Source of the DNA: Bacillus safensis
Lineage (GTDB): Bacteria; Bacillota; Bacilli; Bacillales; Bacillaceae
Assembly: GCA_030159235.1 (NCBI GenBank)
Contig: BSBG01000008.1
Location: 93,473 to 157,472, forward strand
Reading direction: 5' to 3'
Length of the DNA stretch: 64,000 nt
The position numbers and the translations under genes are program-made. Below, piece after piece: positions 25,535 through 34,689 of this stretch; position 1 is the stretch's first letter, and the number at the start of each line of letters is the position of its first letter. The notes beneath the pieces were generated by a model that ran no database searches, was not told the origin of the DNA, and saw only the letters and a list, made by a program, of their open reading frames with translations.

Positions 25535-26764
25535 ATGACAAAAAAGACAGATCCGTTTAAGTATAGTCTTGATCGTTTAGAGGACGTGGCAGACCAAATT
25601 AGTGATGTGCTTCATTGCCCTATTACTATAGAAGATACTCATCATCGCTTATTGGCATATAGCACACACAATGATTTCACTGATCCCGCCAGAACTTCAA
25701 CCATTATCTCCCGTCGTGTACCGGAAAAAGTCATCAATCGGCTTTGGAAGGACGGCATCATTCCTACACTCCTTAAAACAGACGAACCGCTTCGTGTCCC
25801 TCAAATTGCAGAGGTCGGTTTATCTAGCAGGGTCGCCATTTCAATCTGGAAGGACAAAGAAGTGCTCGGATTTATCTGGGCAATTGAGTCCGCACAGCCT
25901 TTTTCACAAGAAGAAATGGATCTTCTCAAGATGGCTGCGCATGCCGTTAAAAACAAATTACTCAATTTACAAATTCGAAAAACGAAAACAGAAGAACGCA
26001 ATCAGGAGCTTTTTTGGAAAATGCTCACAGGTCATATTCATGAAAAAGATGAGATGCTTGATCTATTTTTAAGACTTGGCATAAGATGTCCAGACACCTA
26101 TGCCATCATCATCTTCCGCCTTTGTGACGAACTCACAGAGGAGACAGAAAAGAAGCTGTCCTATCTGCTGGAAACCACACAGCAAGTACAGGTGCTGTTA
26201 ACGACTGTTGATTTTCACGAATTCATTATTCTAGTCTCACCAAAAACGGAACATCCGCTTCAAGATATTAAACAATTCACAAGCGGCATGCTGCAGCAAC
26301 TGGCTGATCGATATCATATCCAGCATGTTCAGGCAGCAATTGGAGGAATTTACGATAACATCTCTCATATTCAGCCATCCTATAAAGAAGCACTGGCTGT
26401 ATTAAAGACAAAAGAACGCTTCCCAATTGAAACAGAACGTTTAAACAGTTTTTCTGAACTAGGGATTTATCAATATTTAGATGTGCTTGCTGAGAAGCGA
26501 AAGGGCTCTTCTTACTCCAGTTACTCATTATCGAAGCTGGAGGATTATGACTTGAGGCATCATTCTAACCTCGTCGAAACCCTTGAACGGTTTATTGACT
26601 GTGACAGCAATGCCAATATTGCCGCAAAGCAATTAAACATCCATATCAATACCTTGAATTACCGATTAAAACGAATTACGGACATCGCAGAAATTGATCT
26701 AAAAAACATGAATGAGAAAATGACCATATACCTTGATATGAAGCTAAAAAACGTCCATTTGTGA
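25535..26764 (+). CDS. adeR: AdeR, PucR-family activator of alanine dehydrogenase
   Basis: 409 residues. The N-terminal part (1-140) is a GAF-like sensor region, the middle (about 150-300) a GGDEF-like PucR domain, and the C-terminus (about 355-400) a PucR helix-turn-helix: LVETLERFIDCDSNANIAAKQLNIHINTLNYRLKRI (two parts, residues joined). B. subtilis AdeR activates ald and lies directly upstream of it, as here. Its stop codon lies within a terminator stem. It is divergent from the type VII operon. Confidence 0.93.
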   Translation: MTKKTDPFKYSLDRLEDVADQISDVLHCPITIEDTHHRLLAYSTHNDFTDPARTSTIISRRVPEKVINRLWKDGIIPTLLKTDEPLRVPQIAEVGLSSRVAISIWKDKEVLGFIWAIESAQPFSQEEMDLLKMAAHAVKNKLLNLQIRKTKTEERNQELFWKMLTGHIHEKDEMLDLFLRLGIRCPDTYAIIIFRLCDELTEETEKKLSYLLETTQQVQVLLTTVDFHEFIILVSPKTEHPLQDIKQFTSGMLQQLADRYHIQHVQAAIGGIYDNISHIQPSYKEALAVLKTKERFPIETERLNSFSELGIYQYLDVLAEKRKGSSYSSYSLSKLEDYDLRHHSNLVETLERFIDCDSNANIAAKQLNIHINTLNYRLKRITDIAEIDLKNMNEKMTIYLDMKLKNVHL

Positions 26765-26788
26765 AATTTCACAAAGAGGCGTTTTTTT
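26750..26788 (+). terminator. adeR terminator overlapping the gene end
   Basis: AACGTCCATTTGTG, loop AAAT, TTCACAAAGAGGCGTT then T-run; the stem includes the final adeR codons. Confidence 0.75.
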
Positions 26789-26874
26789 ATTTTTTATTTC
26801 AACCGAAGAATTTTCTAAACTTTCAGGATACACTAGACATACAATATCAATAGATAAGCATAGGGGGAATAAAC

Positions 26875-28011
26875 ATGATCATCGGCATTCCGAAAGAAAT
26901 TAAGAACAATGAAAACCGAGTGGCATTAACACCAGGAGCAGCTTCTCAATTGCTTTCAGCTGGACATCAGATCTTAATTGAAACAAACGCTGGTTCTGGA
27001 AGCGGATTCACTGATGACGATTATGTATCTGTTGGTGCAGAGATTCTTGATCAGGCGAAAGATGTATGGGCATCTTCTGATATGGTGATGAAGGTAAAAG
27101 AACCATTACCTGAGGAATATCCTTATTTCAGAGAAGGACTCATCTTATTTACGTATCTGCATCTTGCCGCAGAGCCCTCCTTGGCTGAAGAATTAAAACA
27201 AAAAGGCGTGACAGCCATTGCTTATGAAACCGTAACGGACGGAAAATCACTCCCTCTTCTCACACCTATGTCGGAAGTGGCAGGCAGAATGGCCGCTCAA
27301 ATTGGTGCACAATTTTTGGAAAAGCCAAAAGGCGGAAAAGGAATTTTACTTGCAGGTGTACCAGGGGTATCAAGAGGAAAGGTTACCATTATCGGCGGGG
27401 GAGTTGTAGGAACAAACGCAGCGAAAATGGCCATCGGACTTGGCGCAGATGTCACCTTGATTGATGTAAACGCAGAACGCTTACGTCAGCTGGACGATCA
27501 ATTTGGCCATCAAATGAAAACGTTAATGTCCAATCCTGTCAACATTGCCGATTCAGTCAGTGAAGCTGATCTTCTCATTTGTGCTGTGCTGATTCCTGGT
27601 GCCAAAGCGCCAACACTTGTGACAGAAGAAATGGTGAAACAAATGAAGCCTGGTTCCGTCATTGTCGACGTAGCGATTGATCAAGGTGGCATTGTCGAAA
27701 CTATTGATCATATCACAACCCATGATCAGCCCACTTATGAAAAACACGGCATTTTACATTATGCTGTCGCCAATATGCCGGGCGCGGTTCCGCGGACATC
27801 AACTGTTGCTTTAACAAACGTCACCGTTCCATACGCGCTGCAAATTGCCAATAAAGGTGCTGCAAAAGCGATAAAAGAAAATAAAGCCATCGCCGAAGGT
27901 GTTAATGTCATGAACGGACATATCACGTACGAAGCGGTTGCTCGTGATCTCGGCTATGATTACGTGCCTGTCAGCAAAGCCATCGATGCATCTTTTATGA
28001 CCGAAGCTTAA
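26875..28011 (+). CDS. ald: Alanine dehydrogenase
   Basis: 378 residues, full length for the family. It interconverts L-alanine and pyruvate + NH4+ with NAD, and is needed to use alanine as carbon source and for normal sporulation in B. subtilis. Visible motifs are [18 protein letters not shown] at the start (with R15 and, further on, K75 in VKVKEPLP), the catalytic histidine in YLHLA and the Rossmann segment [20 protein letters not shown] (about residues 175-195). SD AGGGGG, 8 bases before the ATG. Controlled by the adjacent AdeR. Confidence 0.97.
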   Translation: MIIGIPKEIKNNENRVALTPGAASQLLSAGHQILIETNAGSGSGFTDDDYVSVGAEILDQAKDVWASSDMVMKVKEPLPEEYPYFREGLILFTYLHLAAEPSLAEELKQKGVTAIAYETVTDGKSLPLLTPMSEVAGRMAAQIGAQFLEKPKGGKGILLAGVPGVSRGKVTIIGGGVVGTNAAKMAIGLGADVTLIDVNAERLRQLDDQFGHQMKTLMSNPVNIADSVSEADLLICAVLIPGAKAPTLVTEEMVKQMKPGSVIVDVAIDQGGIVETIDHITTHDQPTYEKHGILHYAVANMPGAVPRTSTVALTNVTVPYALQIANKGAAKAIKENKAIAEGVNVMNGHITYEAVARDLGYDYVPVSKAIDASFMTEA

Positions 28012-28016
28012 TCCAT

Positions 28017-28044
28017 AACCCGCCCTATCGATGGGCGGGTTTTA
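28017..28044 (+). terminator. ald terminator
   Basis: AACCCGCCC-TATCGAT-GGGCGGGTT then TTATT. Confidence 0.9.
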
Positions 28045-28097
28045 TTGTTAACTTAAAAATAAAACAGGTTGACAAAACTCTTTCTTCCCCTTAATCT
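28045..28097 (+). promoter_or_regulatory. BirA operator and promoter of bioY
   Basis: TTGTTAAC (28045-28052), 15-base spacer, GTTGACAA (28068-28075): 15 of 16 match the Bacillus BirA operator TTGTTAAC-N15-GTTAACAA. The right arm overlaps the -35 TTGACA (28069-28074), followed by a 17-base spacer and TAATCT (28092-28097). Biotin-bound BirA should therefore block transcription of bioY. Confidence 0.88.
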
Positions 28098-28127
28098 ATT
28101 TGTACAGATAAGACAGGGGGAAACTTC

Positions 28128-28724
28128 ATGCAAAAGAAAACAAGAACTGCTGACTTTGTACTAGTCGGAATGTTTGCCGCGCTCATGGCTATCGGAGCCA
28201 ATATCACATCTATTGTACCGTTTCTACAGGTTGGCGGAATTCCACTTACGATGCAGCCGTTTTTTTGTATACTTGCTGGTCTCTTACTCGGCAGACGGCT
28301 CGGGGCATTAGCTATGATTGTCTATGCCTTGGTTGGAATTGCTGGTGCACCAGTATTTGCACAGTTCTCTGCGGGCTTTGGGGTCATTTTAGGCAAAAGC
28401 GGCGGTTTTGTTTTATCATACATCCCTGCTGCCTGGCTTGCTGGGTTCATTCTAGAGAATAGAAAAAATCCTGGCTTCGGTCGCTTTTTACTTGCAGCCA
28501 TTGCTGGAACGACCGCAATCTATGTGATCGGAACCACCTATACGTACCTCGCATTAAATGTGTGGCTCAATGCACCGATTTCCTATCAAACAACGTGGTT
28601 CTTTATGATCTGGTTTATGGTGAAAGATTACGCATTGACTATATTACTTGCGATGCTGGCACCTAAAATTTATCGCTCTGTTTCAAAAGCCACATCCTTT
28701 CGAAAACAGCAAGTTGCATCATAG
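28128..28724 (+). CDS. bioY: BioY biotin transporter (substrate-binding S component)
   Basis: 198 residues with about six membrane helices and the BioY signature GGIPLTMQPFFCILAGLLLG (about residues 37-56) and LGALAMIVYALVGIAGAPVF. BioY binds biotin in the membrane and works alone or with an ECF module. In B. subtilis this gene is yuiG, under BirA. The BirA operator upstream confirms the biotin link. SD is AGGGGGAA, about 7 bases before the ATG. Confidence 0.95.
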   Translation: MQKKTRTADFVLVGMFAALMAIGANITSIVPFLQVGGIPLTMQPFFCILAGLLLGRRLGALAMIVYALVGIAGAPVFAQFSAGFGVILGKSGGFVLSYIPAAWLAGFILENRKNPGFGRFLLAAIAGTTAIYVIGTTYTYLALNVWLNAPISYQTTWFFMIWFMVKDYALTILLAMLAPKIYRSVSKATSFRKQQVAS

Positions 28725-28753
28725 ATATAGACCTCATCTTGATTGAATCATAG

Positions 28754-28785
28754 AAAAAAGAGCCCATTTTCGTTGAGGCTCTTTT
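28754..28785. terminator. Bidirectional terminator between bioY and the Spo0M-like gene
   Basis: AAAAAAGAGCC / GGCTCTTTT with a 12-base loop, between convergent genes. Confidence 0.85.
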
Positions 28786-28789
28786 ATCG

Positions 28790-29563
28790 TTATTCAGCGT
28801 ATTGATCTATGATCTGTTCTAGCATTCCTTCAAGCACTTCTACATTTTCAAGATCTGATGGACTGAAGCGGTAGCGAACAAGCTGTTCTCCTTCATTATA
28901 CATCTCTTCCAGCCATCCTCTCAGGCCTCTTGCTCTCCGATCGACTTCAAAAACAATGTCTAAGCCGCCTTCATCTATCAGAAAAATCAGCTCTAGCTCA
29001 TCAAGCATATAGCGATAGTAGTCTGATGTCGGAATGAACTCGAATTCTTGGACGAATGGCAGGCGCCGCTGAAAGTAAGGTGCTTGCTCACAGTCAGCTT
29101 CATTCAGGTGGAAGCCAAGATTTCTAGTGACCTCTAGCACATTTCTCACCCAAGGATGTGCTTCAACGAAAATGCGGTCATAGTCAGATTTATCGATTCC
29201 GCCTTGGATATCAAGGTCTGTCATTACTGCAATTTCTACCTTTCCGACCGTCATCGGGGTATCAATAGGAAGAATAAATGAAAACGGAAATTCATGCTTT
29301 TCTCCAGGCTGGATGGTAAAAGAATCCGTCACCCGTAAAGAATAGATGTTCGCATATTTTCTATGCTCTTCATCATCTTTCACAATTACATACTGTGTTT
29401 GAATCTTGACATTGATAAAGCGAATCTCCTGAGAGATTTTCCCGCCCTTTGCATGGACAGTTCCCCTTACCTCTTGTCCTGGATAATAAGCGTTTTTCTC
29501 CAAAATGGTATCTACTTTCGCTGCACCAATCCCAGCACTTGCCGCTAGCTTTTTAAAAAATGA
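28790..29563 (-). CDS. Spo0M-like sporulation control protein
   Basis: 257 residues from the ATG at 29563 (MSFFKKLAASAGIGAAKVDT; SD GGGGAAG). The family has an arrestin-like beta sandwich: GQEVRGTVHAKGG, then FPFSFILPIDTPMT, and an acidic C-terminus. B. subtilis Spo0M has 258 residues and affects sporulation and cell physiology, but in B. subtilis it is, as far as I recall, at another chromosomal position, so this may be a paralogue or a translocated copy. Upstream in-frame extension lacks an SD. Confidence 0.87.
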   Translation of the reverse strand, partial: SFFKKLAASAGIGAAKVDTILEKNAYYPGQEVRGTVHAKGGKISQEIRFINVKIQTQYVIVKDDEEHRKYANIYSLRVTDSFTIQPGEKHEFPFSFILPIDTPMTVGKVEIAVMTDLDIQGGIDKSDYDRIFVEAHPWVRNVLEVTRNLGFHLNEADCEQAPYFQRRLPFVQEFEFIPTSDYYRYMLDELELIFLIDEGGLDIVFEVDRRARGLRGWLEEMYNEGEQLVRYRFSPSDLENVEVLEGMLEQIIDQYAE

Positions 29564-29672
29564 CATGTCCCATCTTCCCCTTTTCATTTTTATCAGCATA
29601 TATACGTAAGATAGAGGAAGAAAGATTCATTTCATTCATACTTTTGTCCTAATTTTTTTACCTACGAATAGC

Positions 29673-29717
29673 AAAAAAGCTTATAGAAAAAACATGATTG
29701 TTTTCTCTACAAGCTTT
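29673..29717 (-). terminator. yuiF terminator
   Basis: AAAAGCTTGTAGAGAAAAC / GTTTTTTCTATAAGCTTTTTT pairing on the minus strand around CAATCAT. Confidence 0.75.
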
Positions 29718-29722
29718 TCATC

Positions 29723-31051
29723 TTACAGGATAATTGCCGCAAGCCAGCCAAACAGAACAAGCGGAATATTATAATAGATAAAAGTCGGGACACAAGTTCC
29801 CCAAATGTGGTGATGCTGTCCATCCATATTCAAACCAGATGTTGGTCCAAGTGTACTGTCACTTGCAGGTGACCCTGCATCCCCAACAGCCGCAGCTGAA
29901 CCAATAATGGCAATGGTAGCCATTGGACTAAATCCTAAGTGTAAACAAAGTGGAACAAAGATGGTCGTGATAATCGGAATCGTGGCAAAGGATGATCCAA
30001 TCCCCATTGTCACAAGCAGACCAACAAGCAGCATTAAAATCGCCGCAAGACTCTGACTGTTGCCGATAAATTGTGAAGATGCTTTCACAAGCGTTTCAAT
30101 GTCTCCTGTTTTTGTTAAAACGTTGGCAAAACCAGCAGCCACAAGCATGACAAAGCCGATAAATGCCATCATATTCATTCCAGATGTAATCAGTTCATCT
30201 GCTTCATCGCGCTTCATCATGCCAGTCACAAACAAGACGAGCAGTCCTGCAAGCGCACCGAAGATCATTCCTTCCACACCAAGGCTTTGAGACAGATAAA
30301 GCTGAACAATCAACGAAACGAGAATAGCAAGACCAGCAAAGAATAGGCTTTTTTTCGTATAAGCCGATTTCTCTACATCTGTTATTTCACGATCCTCATA
30401 TACTTTCGGCTTTCGATACACAAAAATGGAAACGATCAAACCAAGAACCATTCCCGCTACAGGAATCAGCATTGCATACGGAATATCTGCTAAGTCTACG
30501 GTCAGACCCGCTTCCTTCATATTGTCACGAAGCATTCCGTGGAAAATCTGTCCAAAACCGACTGGAAGTAATATATATGGTGCAGTGAGTCCGAAGGTAA
30601 TGACACACGCTAGCAGTCTGCGGTCAATTTGAAGCTCGTTGAACACCTTTAATAATGGTGGAATTAAGACTGGAATAAAGGCAATATGAACAGGAACGAC
30701 GTTCTGTGAAAAACAGGAGACGATCAAAATAACAAGAATGATGAGCACTTTCGATAGTGTTTTTCTTCTTGAATCGCCTTCTTTTCCTAAAAGCTTTACC
30801 GCTCCTTCAACCATAGCATCTGGAAGTCCTGTTTTCGTCAGCGCCGCAGCAAATGCCCCTAATAGCGCATAACTAATCGCCACTGTTGCATTTCCCCCGA
30901 GTCCGTCCGTAAAGGCATCCACTGTTCCTCCCAAGCCTAATCCTCCTGCAAGTCCGCCAGCTAAAGCGCCTAGTGCCAGCGCAATCACGACATTGACCCG
31001 CAGTAAGCTTAATATCAACATTAAAACAACCGCTAAAACAACTGCATTCAT
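29723..31051 (-). CDS. yuiF: YuiF, Na+/H+ antiporter family protein
   Basis: 442 residues from the ATG at 31051, the same length as B. subtilis YuiF. It has about 12 membrane helices and belongs to the NhaC/ion-transporter superfamily; motifs include GSSFATIPIITTIFVP and GDAGSPASDSTLGPT near the C-terminus, which resemble the conserved cores of these carriers. Substrate is not proven; sodium or an amino/organic acid is possible. The upstream extension to 31120 is hydrophobic but lacks an SD. Confidence 0.9.
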   Translation of the reverse strand: MNAVVLAVVLMLILSLLRVNVVIALALGALAGGLAGGLGLGGTVDAFTDGLGGNATVAISYALLGAFAAALTKTGLPDAMVEGAVKLLGKEGDSRRKTLSKVLIILVILIVSCFSQNVVPVHIAFIPVLIPPLLKVFNELQIDRRLLACVITFGLTAPYILLPVGFGQIFHGMLRDNMKEAGLTVDLADIPYAMLIPVAGMVLGLIVSIFVYRKPKVYEDREITDVEKSAYTKKSLFFAGLAILVSLIVQLYLSQSLGVEGMIFGALAGLLVLFVTGMMKRDEADELITSGMNMMAFIGFVMLVAAGFANVLTKTGDIETLVKASSQFIGNSQSLAAILMLLVGLLVTMGIGSSFATIPIITTIFVPLCLHLGFSPMATIAIIGSAAAVGDAGSPASDSTLGPTSGLNMDGQHHHIWGTCVPTFIYYNIPLVLFGWLAAIIL

Positions 31052-31157
31052 GGTGAAACCCCCGAAATCCTTTAGTTTACTAATGTAGTAGATAATTAAA
31101 GTACCAACGTATGTTAACATAGAAAAAATACTTCGTCAAATGGCGTATGTCCTATAT

Positions 31158-31190
31158 AAAAAAGCCCTGCCATCCGGCAGAGCCTTATCC
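31158..31190 (-). terminator. pepA terminator
   Basis: GGCTCTGCCGGATGGCAGGGC with T6 on the minus strand, right after the pepA stop. Confidence 0.85.
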
Positions 31191-31191
31191 T

Positions 31192-32682
31192 TTATTTCTT
31201 TCCTTCAAATCGCTCCACAAATGTTGCGAGCGATCTCACCATCACACCTGTTGCCCCTGTTGGTCCAAAACATGAAGAATTTTCGGTTGTTGCGGTTCCT
31301 GCAATATCTAAGTGAACCCAAGGTGTATCCTCAGCGAATTCACCAATGAAAGCACCTGCCATGATTGCATGACCATCACGGCCTGGTGAGTTATTGAGAT
31401 CCGCCATTTTGCTGTTTCGCACTCGTTTTTTATCTTTTTCAGTGATTGGCAGCTGCCAGATCATTTCACCACATTCTTCTGATGCCTCTTTAAACTGAGC
31501 ATACAGCTCATCGTTATTAGTCATCACACCTGTTGTTTCATTTCCAAGTGCCACAATGACACCGCCAGTTAATGTTGCCACGTCTACAAGGACAGAGGCA
31601 CCATGCTGCTTCGCATATGTCACTCCATCTGCTAAAACAAGACGGCCTTCTGCATCTGTATTGAGCACTTCGATTGTTTTACCGCTTAGTGACACAATGA
31701 CGTCATCCGGCTTCATGGCGTCTGCTGAGATCATATTATCGGTTGAGGCAATGACAGCAATGACATTTTGCTCTGGGCGAAGTTCCCCGATAATTTCCAT
31801 TGCACCTAAAACAGAGGCTGAACCGCCCATATCTGTTTTCATACCGACCATACTAGCTCTTGGCTTTAAAGAATATCCGCCAGTATCATACGTGATGCCT
31901 TTACCAACAAGGCCGATGACGTCTGTCCATTCTTCCTTGCCTTGATATTTCAACACGATGAGCTTTGGCGGTTCTGTTGAGCCTCTATTGACGGCTAAAA
32001 TGCCGCCCATTCCGAGCTCTTCCATTTGTTCTTTATCTAAAATTTCAATCTCAAATTCGTATTTATACGCAAGCTCTGCTGCGTACGAAGCGAGATCAGA
32101 GGACGTGAGCATGTTCGGCGGCATATTCACAAGGGTACGTGCCGAATTGACGGATTGTCCGTACACTTCGCCGACTTTCAGACCCGCCTGAATTTCAGCT
32201 GTATCATGATCCGTCGTTGCATAAACAAACTCGATGAAACGATCCGGTTCATTTGTTTTATGTTTAAAATCCTGTAATTCATATGTAGCTAAAAGACAGC
32301 TTTCAGAAAGGGCATGAGCTGCATCTTGAGCAGGCAGATCCTTTCCAATAAATGTATCCAACAAGACAGAAACCGCTTGCTTTTTATCTTGATGAAGCTT
32401 TTTAAATAAATGGGCAAACACTTCTTTTGCCTCTTCAAATGTGTAATCTGATTCCTTCCCAAGCCCGACAAAATAAATACGTTTGATGCCTGTTTCAGGC
32501 GATGGGAAAAACTTCGAAAGCTGATTTCGTTTGGAAGAAATATCGCCTTCTTTTAATAATTCAGTGATTCTTCCTTCAAGTAATTCATCCATTTCTTTTG
32601 CTTTTCCTGATAATTGGCTCTTTTGAAAAAGTCCAATCGCCACTGTATCTTTATGCTGCCATTCATTTGTCGAGAAAAACAT
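31192..32682 (-). CDS. pepA: Leucyl aminopeptidase (M17), YuiE
   Basis: 496 residues from the ATG at 32682 ([17 protein letters not shown]). The M17 catalytic domain occupies the C-terminal half: [13 protein letters not shown] (Lys and Asp metal/catalytic residues) and the family signature [12 protein letters not shown]. It is a two-zinc or manganese cytoplasmic aminopeptidase, active as a hexamer in this family. Another possible start is the GTG at 32691, nearer to the AAGGAG SD. Position between yuiF and yuiD matches B. subtilis, except for the accessory patch inserted upstream. Confidence 0.94.
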   Translation of the reverse strand: MFFSTNEWQHKDTVAIGLFQKSQLSGKAKEMDELLEGRITELLKEGDISSKRNQLSKFFPSPETGIKRIYFVGLGKESDYTFEEAKEVFAHLFKKLHQDKKQAVSVLLDTFIGKDLPAQDAAHALSESCLLATYELQDFKHKTNEPDRFIEFVYATTDHDTAEIQAGLKVGEVYGQSVNSARTLVNMPPNMLTSSDLASYAAELAYKYEFEIEILDKEQMEELGMGGILAVNRGSTEPPKLIVLKYQGKEEWTDVIGLVGKGITYDTGGYSLKPRASMVGMKTDMGGSASVLGAMEIIGELRPEQNVIAVIASTDNMISADAMKPDDVIVSLSGKTIEVLNTDAEGRLVLADGVTYAKQHGASVLVDVATLTGGVIVALGNETTGVMTNNDELYAQFKEASEECGEMIWQLPITEKDKKRVRNSKMADLNNSPGRDGHAIMAGAFIGEFAEDTPWVHLDIAGTATTENSSCFGPTGATGVMVRSLATFVERFEGKK

Positions 32683-32856
32683 ATTTACCACACGCTCCTT
32701 CATGAACTCCATTTTTCACATTGGAACTTCTATTATATCAAAATTTGCGTGTCTATACGATCATGGCCAGTCTGTCTTTACTTGATGAACATTTATATTT
32801 TCACACGAGGAAGGGCATCATGAAAAAGTGGCGAAAACCGCAATCTATCAGCAATC

Positions 32857-33039
32857 ATGGCTTGCACTTCCATTTCCGGTAACAAAAAAAAGACGTTAGT
32901 ATGCGAATTTGCTCACCCAACAGCTCTAAATCTTGAAAGGTACAGCCCTATTTATATGTTGATTATCGGAAACCAAGAATTTGAGTATGCACTTTCAAGC
33001 TCATTGGTCAGCATAGAAAATAAAAAAGTAGACTTGTAA
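32857..33039 (+). CDS. Hypothetical 60-residue ORF in accessory patch
   Basis: A 60-codon frame (MACTSISGNKKKTLVCEF... ending SIENKKVDL) that I do not recognise. No good SD precedes it; a short overlapping frame at 32820 (20 codons) has a better SD (GAGGAAGG), so this could be the tail of a frameshifted gene around the A8 run at 32883. It ends just before a bidirectional terminator. Composition is AT-rich like the rest of the patch. Confidence 0.25.
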   Translation: MACTSISGNKKKTLVCEFAHPTALNLERYSPIYMLIIGNQEFEYALSSSLVSIENKKVDL

Positions 33040-33054
33040 AGAGTTTACTTTTTT
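33023..33054. terminator. Bidirectional terminator in accessory patch
   Basis: AAAAAAGTAGAC / GTTTACTTTTTT with one mismatch, between the 60-residue ORF (plus) and the 32-residue ORF (minus). Confidence 0.65.
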
Positions 33055-33067
33055 ATCATTACTCAAA

Positions 33068-33166
33068 TTATCCGTTTTCTGCGGTTTGAAAGGAATTTAT
33101 ATGTACTACGGTTGTGATATCCATTAATAAAGTAAGGCTCAATATCATCACTTTAAAGTGATTCAT
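33068..33166 (-). CDS. Small putative secreted or membrane peptide, 32 residues
   Basis: Reads MNHFKVMILSLTLLMDITTV then VHINSFQTAENG. It has a strong SD (GGAGGG, 6 bases before the ATG at 33166), a hydrophobic core after a basic N-terminus, and a terminator 14 bases after the stop. Size and plan resemble a Phr-type pre-peptide, and it sits 145 bases from a ComA-like box, but the C-terminus (QTAENG) lacks the usual xRxxT pattern. Not recognised; could be a degenerate phr or an unrelated small membrane peptide. Confidence 0.35.
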   Translation of the reverse strand: MNHFKVMILSLTLLMDITTVVHINSFQTAENG

Positions 33167-33310
33167 CAATTACCCTCCTCTTCTATTCACCACAATTTAG
33201 ACTTATTATCGCAGATGACAAATTCATAAACATTTATGCAAAAATAAGTAATATGCAGCATGTCTTATGTGATAAGAATCTCTCATTTTTCTCTTAAAGT
33301 AGGCTTGATT

Positions 33311-33326
33311 TTGCGGTATACCGAAA
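33311..33326 (+). promoter_or_regulatory. ComA box upstream of rap pseudogene
   Basis: TTGCGG-TATA-CCGAAA: 11 of 12 positions match TTGCGG-N4-CCGCAA. It lies 99 bases before the rap start; a possible -10 (TATAAA, about 33387-33392) lies between. Confidence 0.8.
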
Positions 33327-33424
33327 ATTTAAATAAAGAGATCATCTGTTCGATTTTAGAATAGTTAGACATGTTAAAATATTGTATATAAATGGTTTTA
33401 TAGGAATTTGAAGGGAGATTATAT

Positions 33425-33838
33425 GTGGGTGCTTCTATCACTTATGACGTAGTGGCGATCAAACTGAATGAATGGTATTCAGCTATCAAAAAAGATCAAA
33501 TAACTGATCCTGAATTTTTAAAAGCAAATGTTAAATGACTCTTTGACAGTATGTAAGAAAATCCAACCGTGTTATCTGGTGGATTTTCGACATGACTTAA
33601 TGCTAAGTTACCTCAAACCTAAGTTATCTAGCCGAGAGTTAGATGAATATATGGTTCAGATCAATGAGCAGAAACATAAGATTGATCAATCATTTCATGA
33701 AGACAAAGAACAAATTGAAAAGATGTTAGATTTTTATTTTTATTTTTTTAAAGGAATGCACGAGTTTAGGAAAAAGCAATTTGACGAGGCGACCAGTTCT
33801 TATAAATTTGCTGAGAAAGTTCTCCTTGATATTAAAGG
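33425..33838 (+). pseudogene. rap phosphatase/regulator gene, N-terminal remnant with frameshift
   Basis: A GTG at 33425 with a good SD (GAAGGGAG) opens a frame reading VVAIKLNEWYSAIKKDQITD, the start of the Rap N-terminal helical bundle (compare V-x-I-K-x-NEWY in RapA/RapC). It stops at 33536; in another frame the protein continues with LVDFRHDLMLSYLKP, then MLDFYFYFFKGMHEFRKKQF, both characteristic Rap segments. A one-base shift near 33527 therefore breaks the gene. Rap similarity ends near 33838, where an unrelated secreted-protein frame begins. A Rap C-terminal remnant reappears at 34690-34926, so the gene is split. Non-functional as written. Confidence 0.85.
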
Positions 33839-34321
33839 GCTTCATTTATTTCTGCAATTTCTTTAGCAGTAGGATATCCCTTTTCTTGGTCTACAGATGA
33901 CGTTGATTTTGCTGAAGCAAAAGAAACTGATAAAACTAATGAAACAGTATCATTGTTTTTCAAAAGTGAAAATGTTTATGATGCATCTTCAAGTAAAAGT
34001 AAGTATCCTTCAGGTATAAAAATTTATAAAGCGTATGTAAAAAATACTGCTGGATTCCATTTTCAACACAGACTAGCTGGTGAATTTCAATTTAAAGGTG
34101 GAAAAGTCACTGGAGCAACAAAAGATGTTAATTTGACAGGAGCTATGTATAGTGAATCTCACAATACTTGGATAGATAAACTTGATCCTAGTGTTTGGGT
34201 TGTACAAAGTCATGGTACATTTAGAGCTTTTAAATTTCTTTTTGAATACAATACTTATCTAACTGTTAAATTATTAGGCAGCGGGGATTACAGAATAGAA
34301 AGAGCAGCTATAGGTTTTTAA
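33836..34321 (+). pseudogene. Secreted protein gene lacking its start
   Basis: An open frame from 33836 reads SFISAISLAVGYPFSW (the hydrophobic part of a signal peptide) then a processed-looking junction and a mature region of about 130 residues (ending SGDYRIERAAIGF). No start codon with SD precedes the signal peptide because the frame is fused to the rap remnant. The first downstream ATG (33953) would give a 122-residue protein without signal. Unknown family; the mature part is beta-rich with many aromatic residues. Paired with a small membrane protein downstream, as toxin or bacteriocin genes often are, but this is inference. Confidence 0.55.
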
Positions 34322-34336
34322 TTGGAGGGAGAATAT

Positions 34337-34522
34337 ATGGTAGTAGTAACATCACCCTTTATTTTTACTTTTTTTATAGTGTTAATAATAGTATTAATTA
34401 TTAATCTTATATCTTGGACATATCTATCAAAAAGAAACATCAATAAAAAGGAATGGAAATTGTTAGCGTTGTTAGTAGTAATTCAAAGTGTTGTAATAAC
34501 TTTAGTGTTGAAGTGGTTTTAA
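34337..34522 (+). CDS. Small two-helix membrane protein
   Basis: 61 residues from the ATG at 34337 with an excellent SD (GGAGGGAGAATAT). Two strongly hydrophobic helices (about residues 6-29 and 43-60) flank a basic loop (YLSKRNINKKEWK). Starts 15 bases after the stop of the headless secreted-protein gene and ends before a terminator, so the two were an operon. Could be an immunity or accessory membrane protein; no family recognised. Confidence 0.6.
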   Translation: MVVVTSPFIFTFFIVLIIVLIINLISWTYLSKRNINKKEWKLLALLVVIQSVVITLVLKWF

Positions 34523-34554
34523 ATCAAGGGCATCAACAACATATTGAAACATTG

Positions 34555-34578
34555 AACAGGCTAAAGAGCCTGTTTTTT
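34555..34578 (+). terminator. Terminator after the small membrane protein
   Basis: ACAGGCT-AAAG-AGCCTGT then T6. Confidence 0.88.
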
Positions 34579-34689
34579 ATTTCTTAATATCACGTATAAA
34601 AACATGGCGTCTATTTCAAAATGCTATCAAGAGCGTTCAGATTCGACTCAGAGCACTTTTATTTATGTTCGTGTTTTAGGAAATTGCCT

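Noticed and set aside
26750..26790. Riboswitch or attenuator before ald
   Set aside because: The structure is a simple hairpin with T-run at the end of adeR; no ligand-binding pattern was recognised.
28743..28790. CRISPR-like repeats
   Set aside because: Only single inverted repeats of terminators occur here; no array of direct repeats with spacers was found anywhere in the window.
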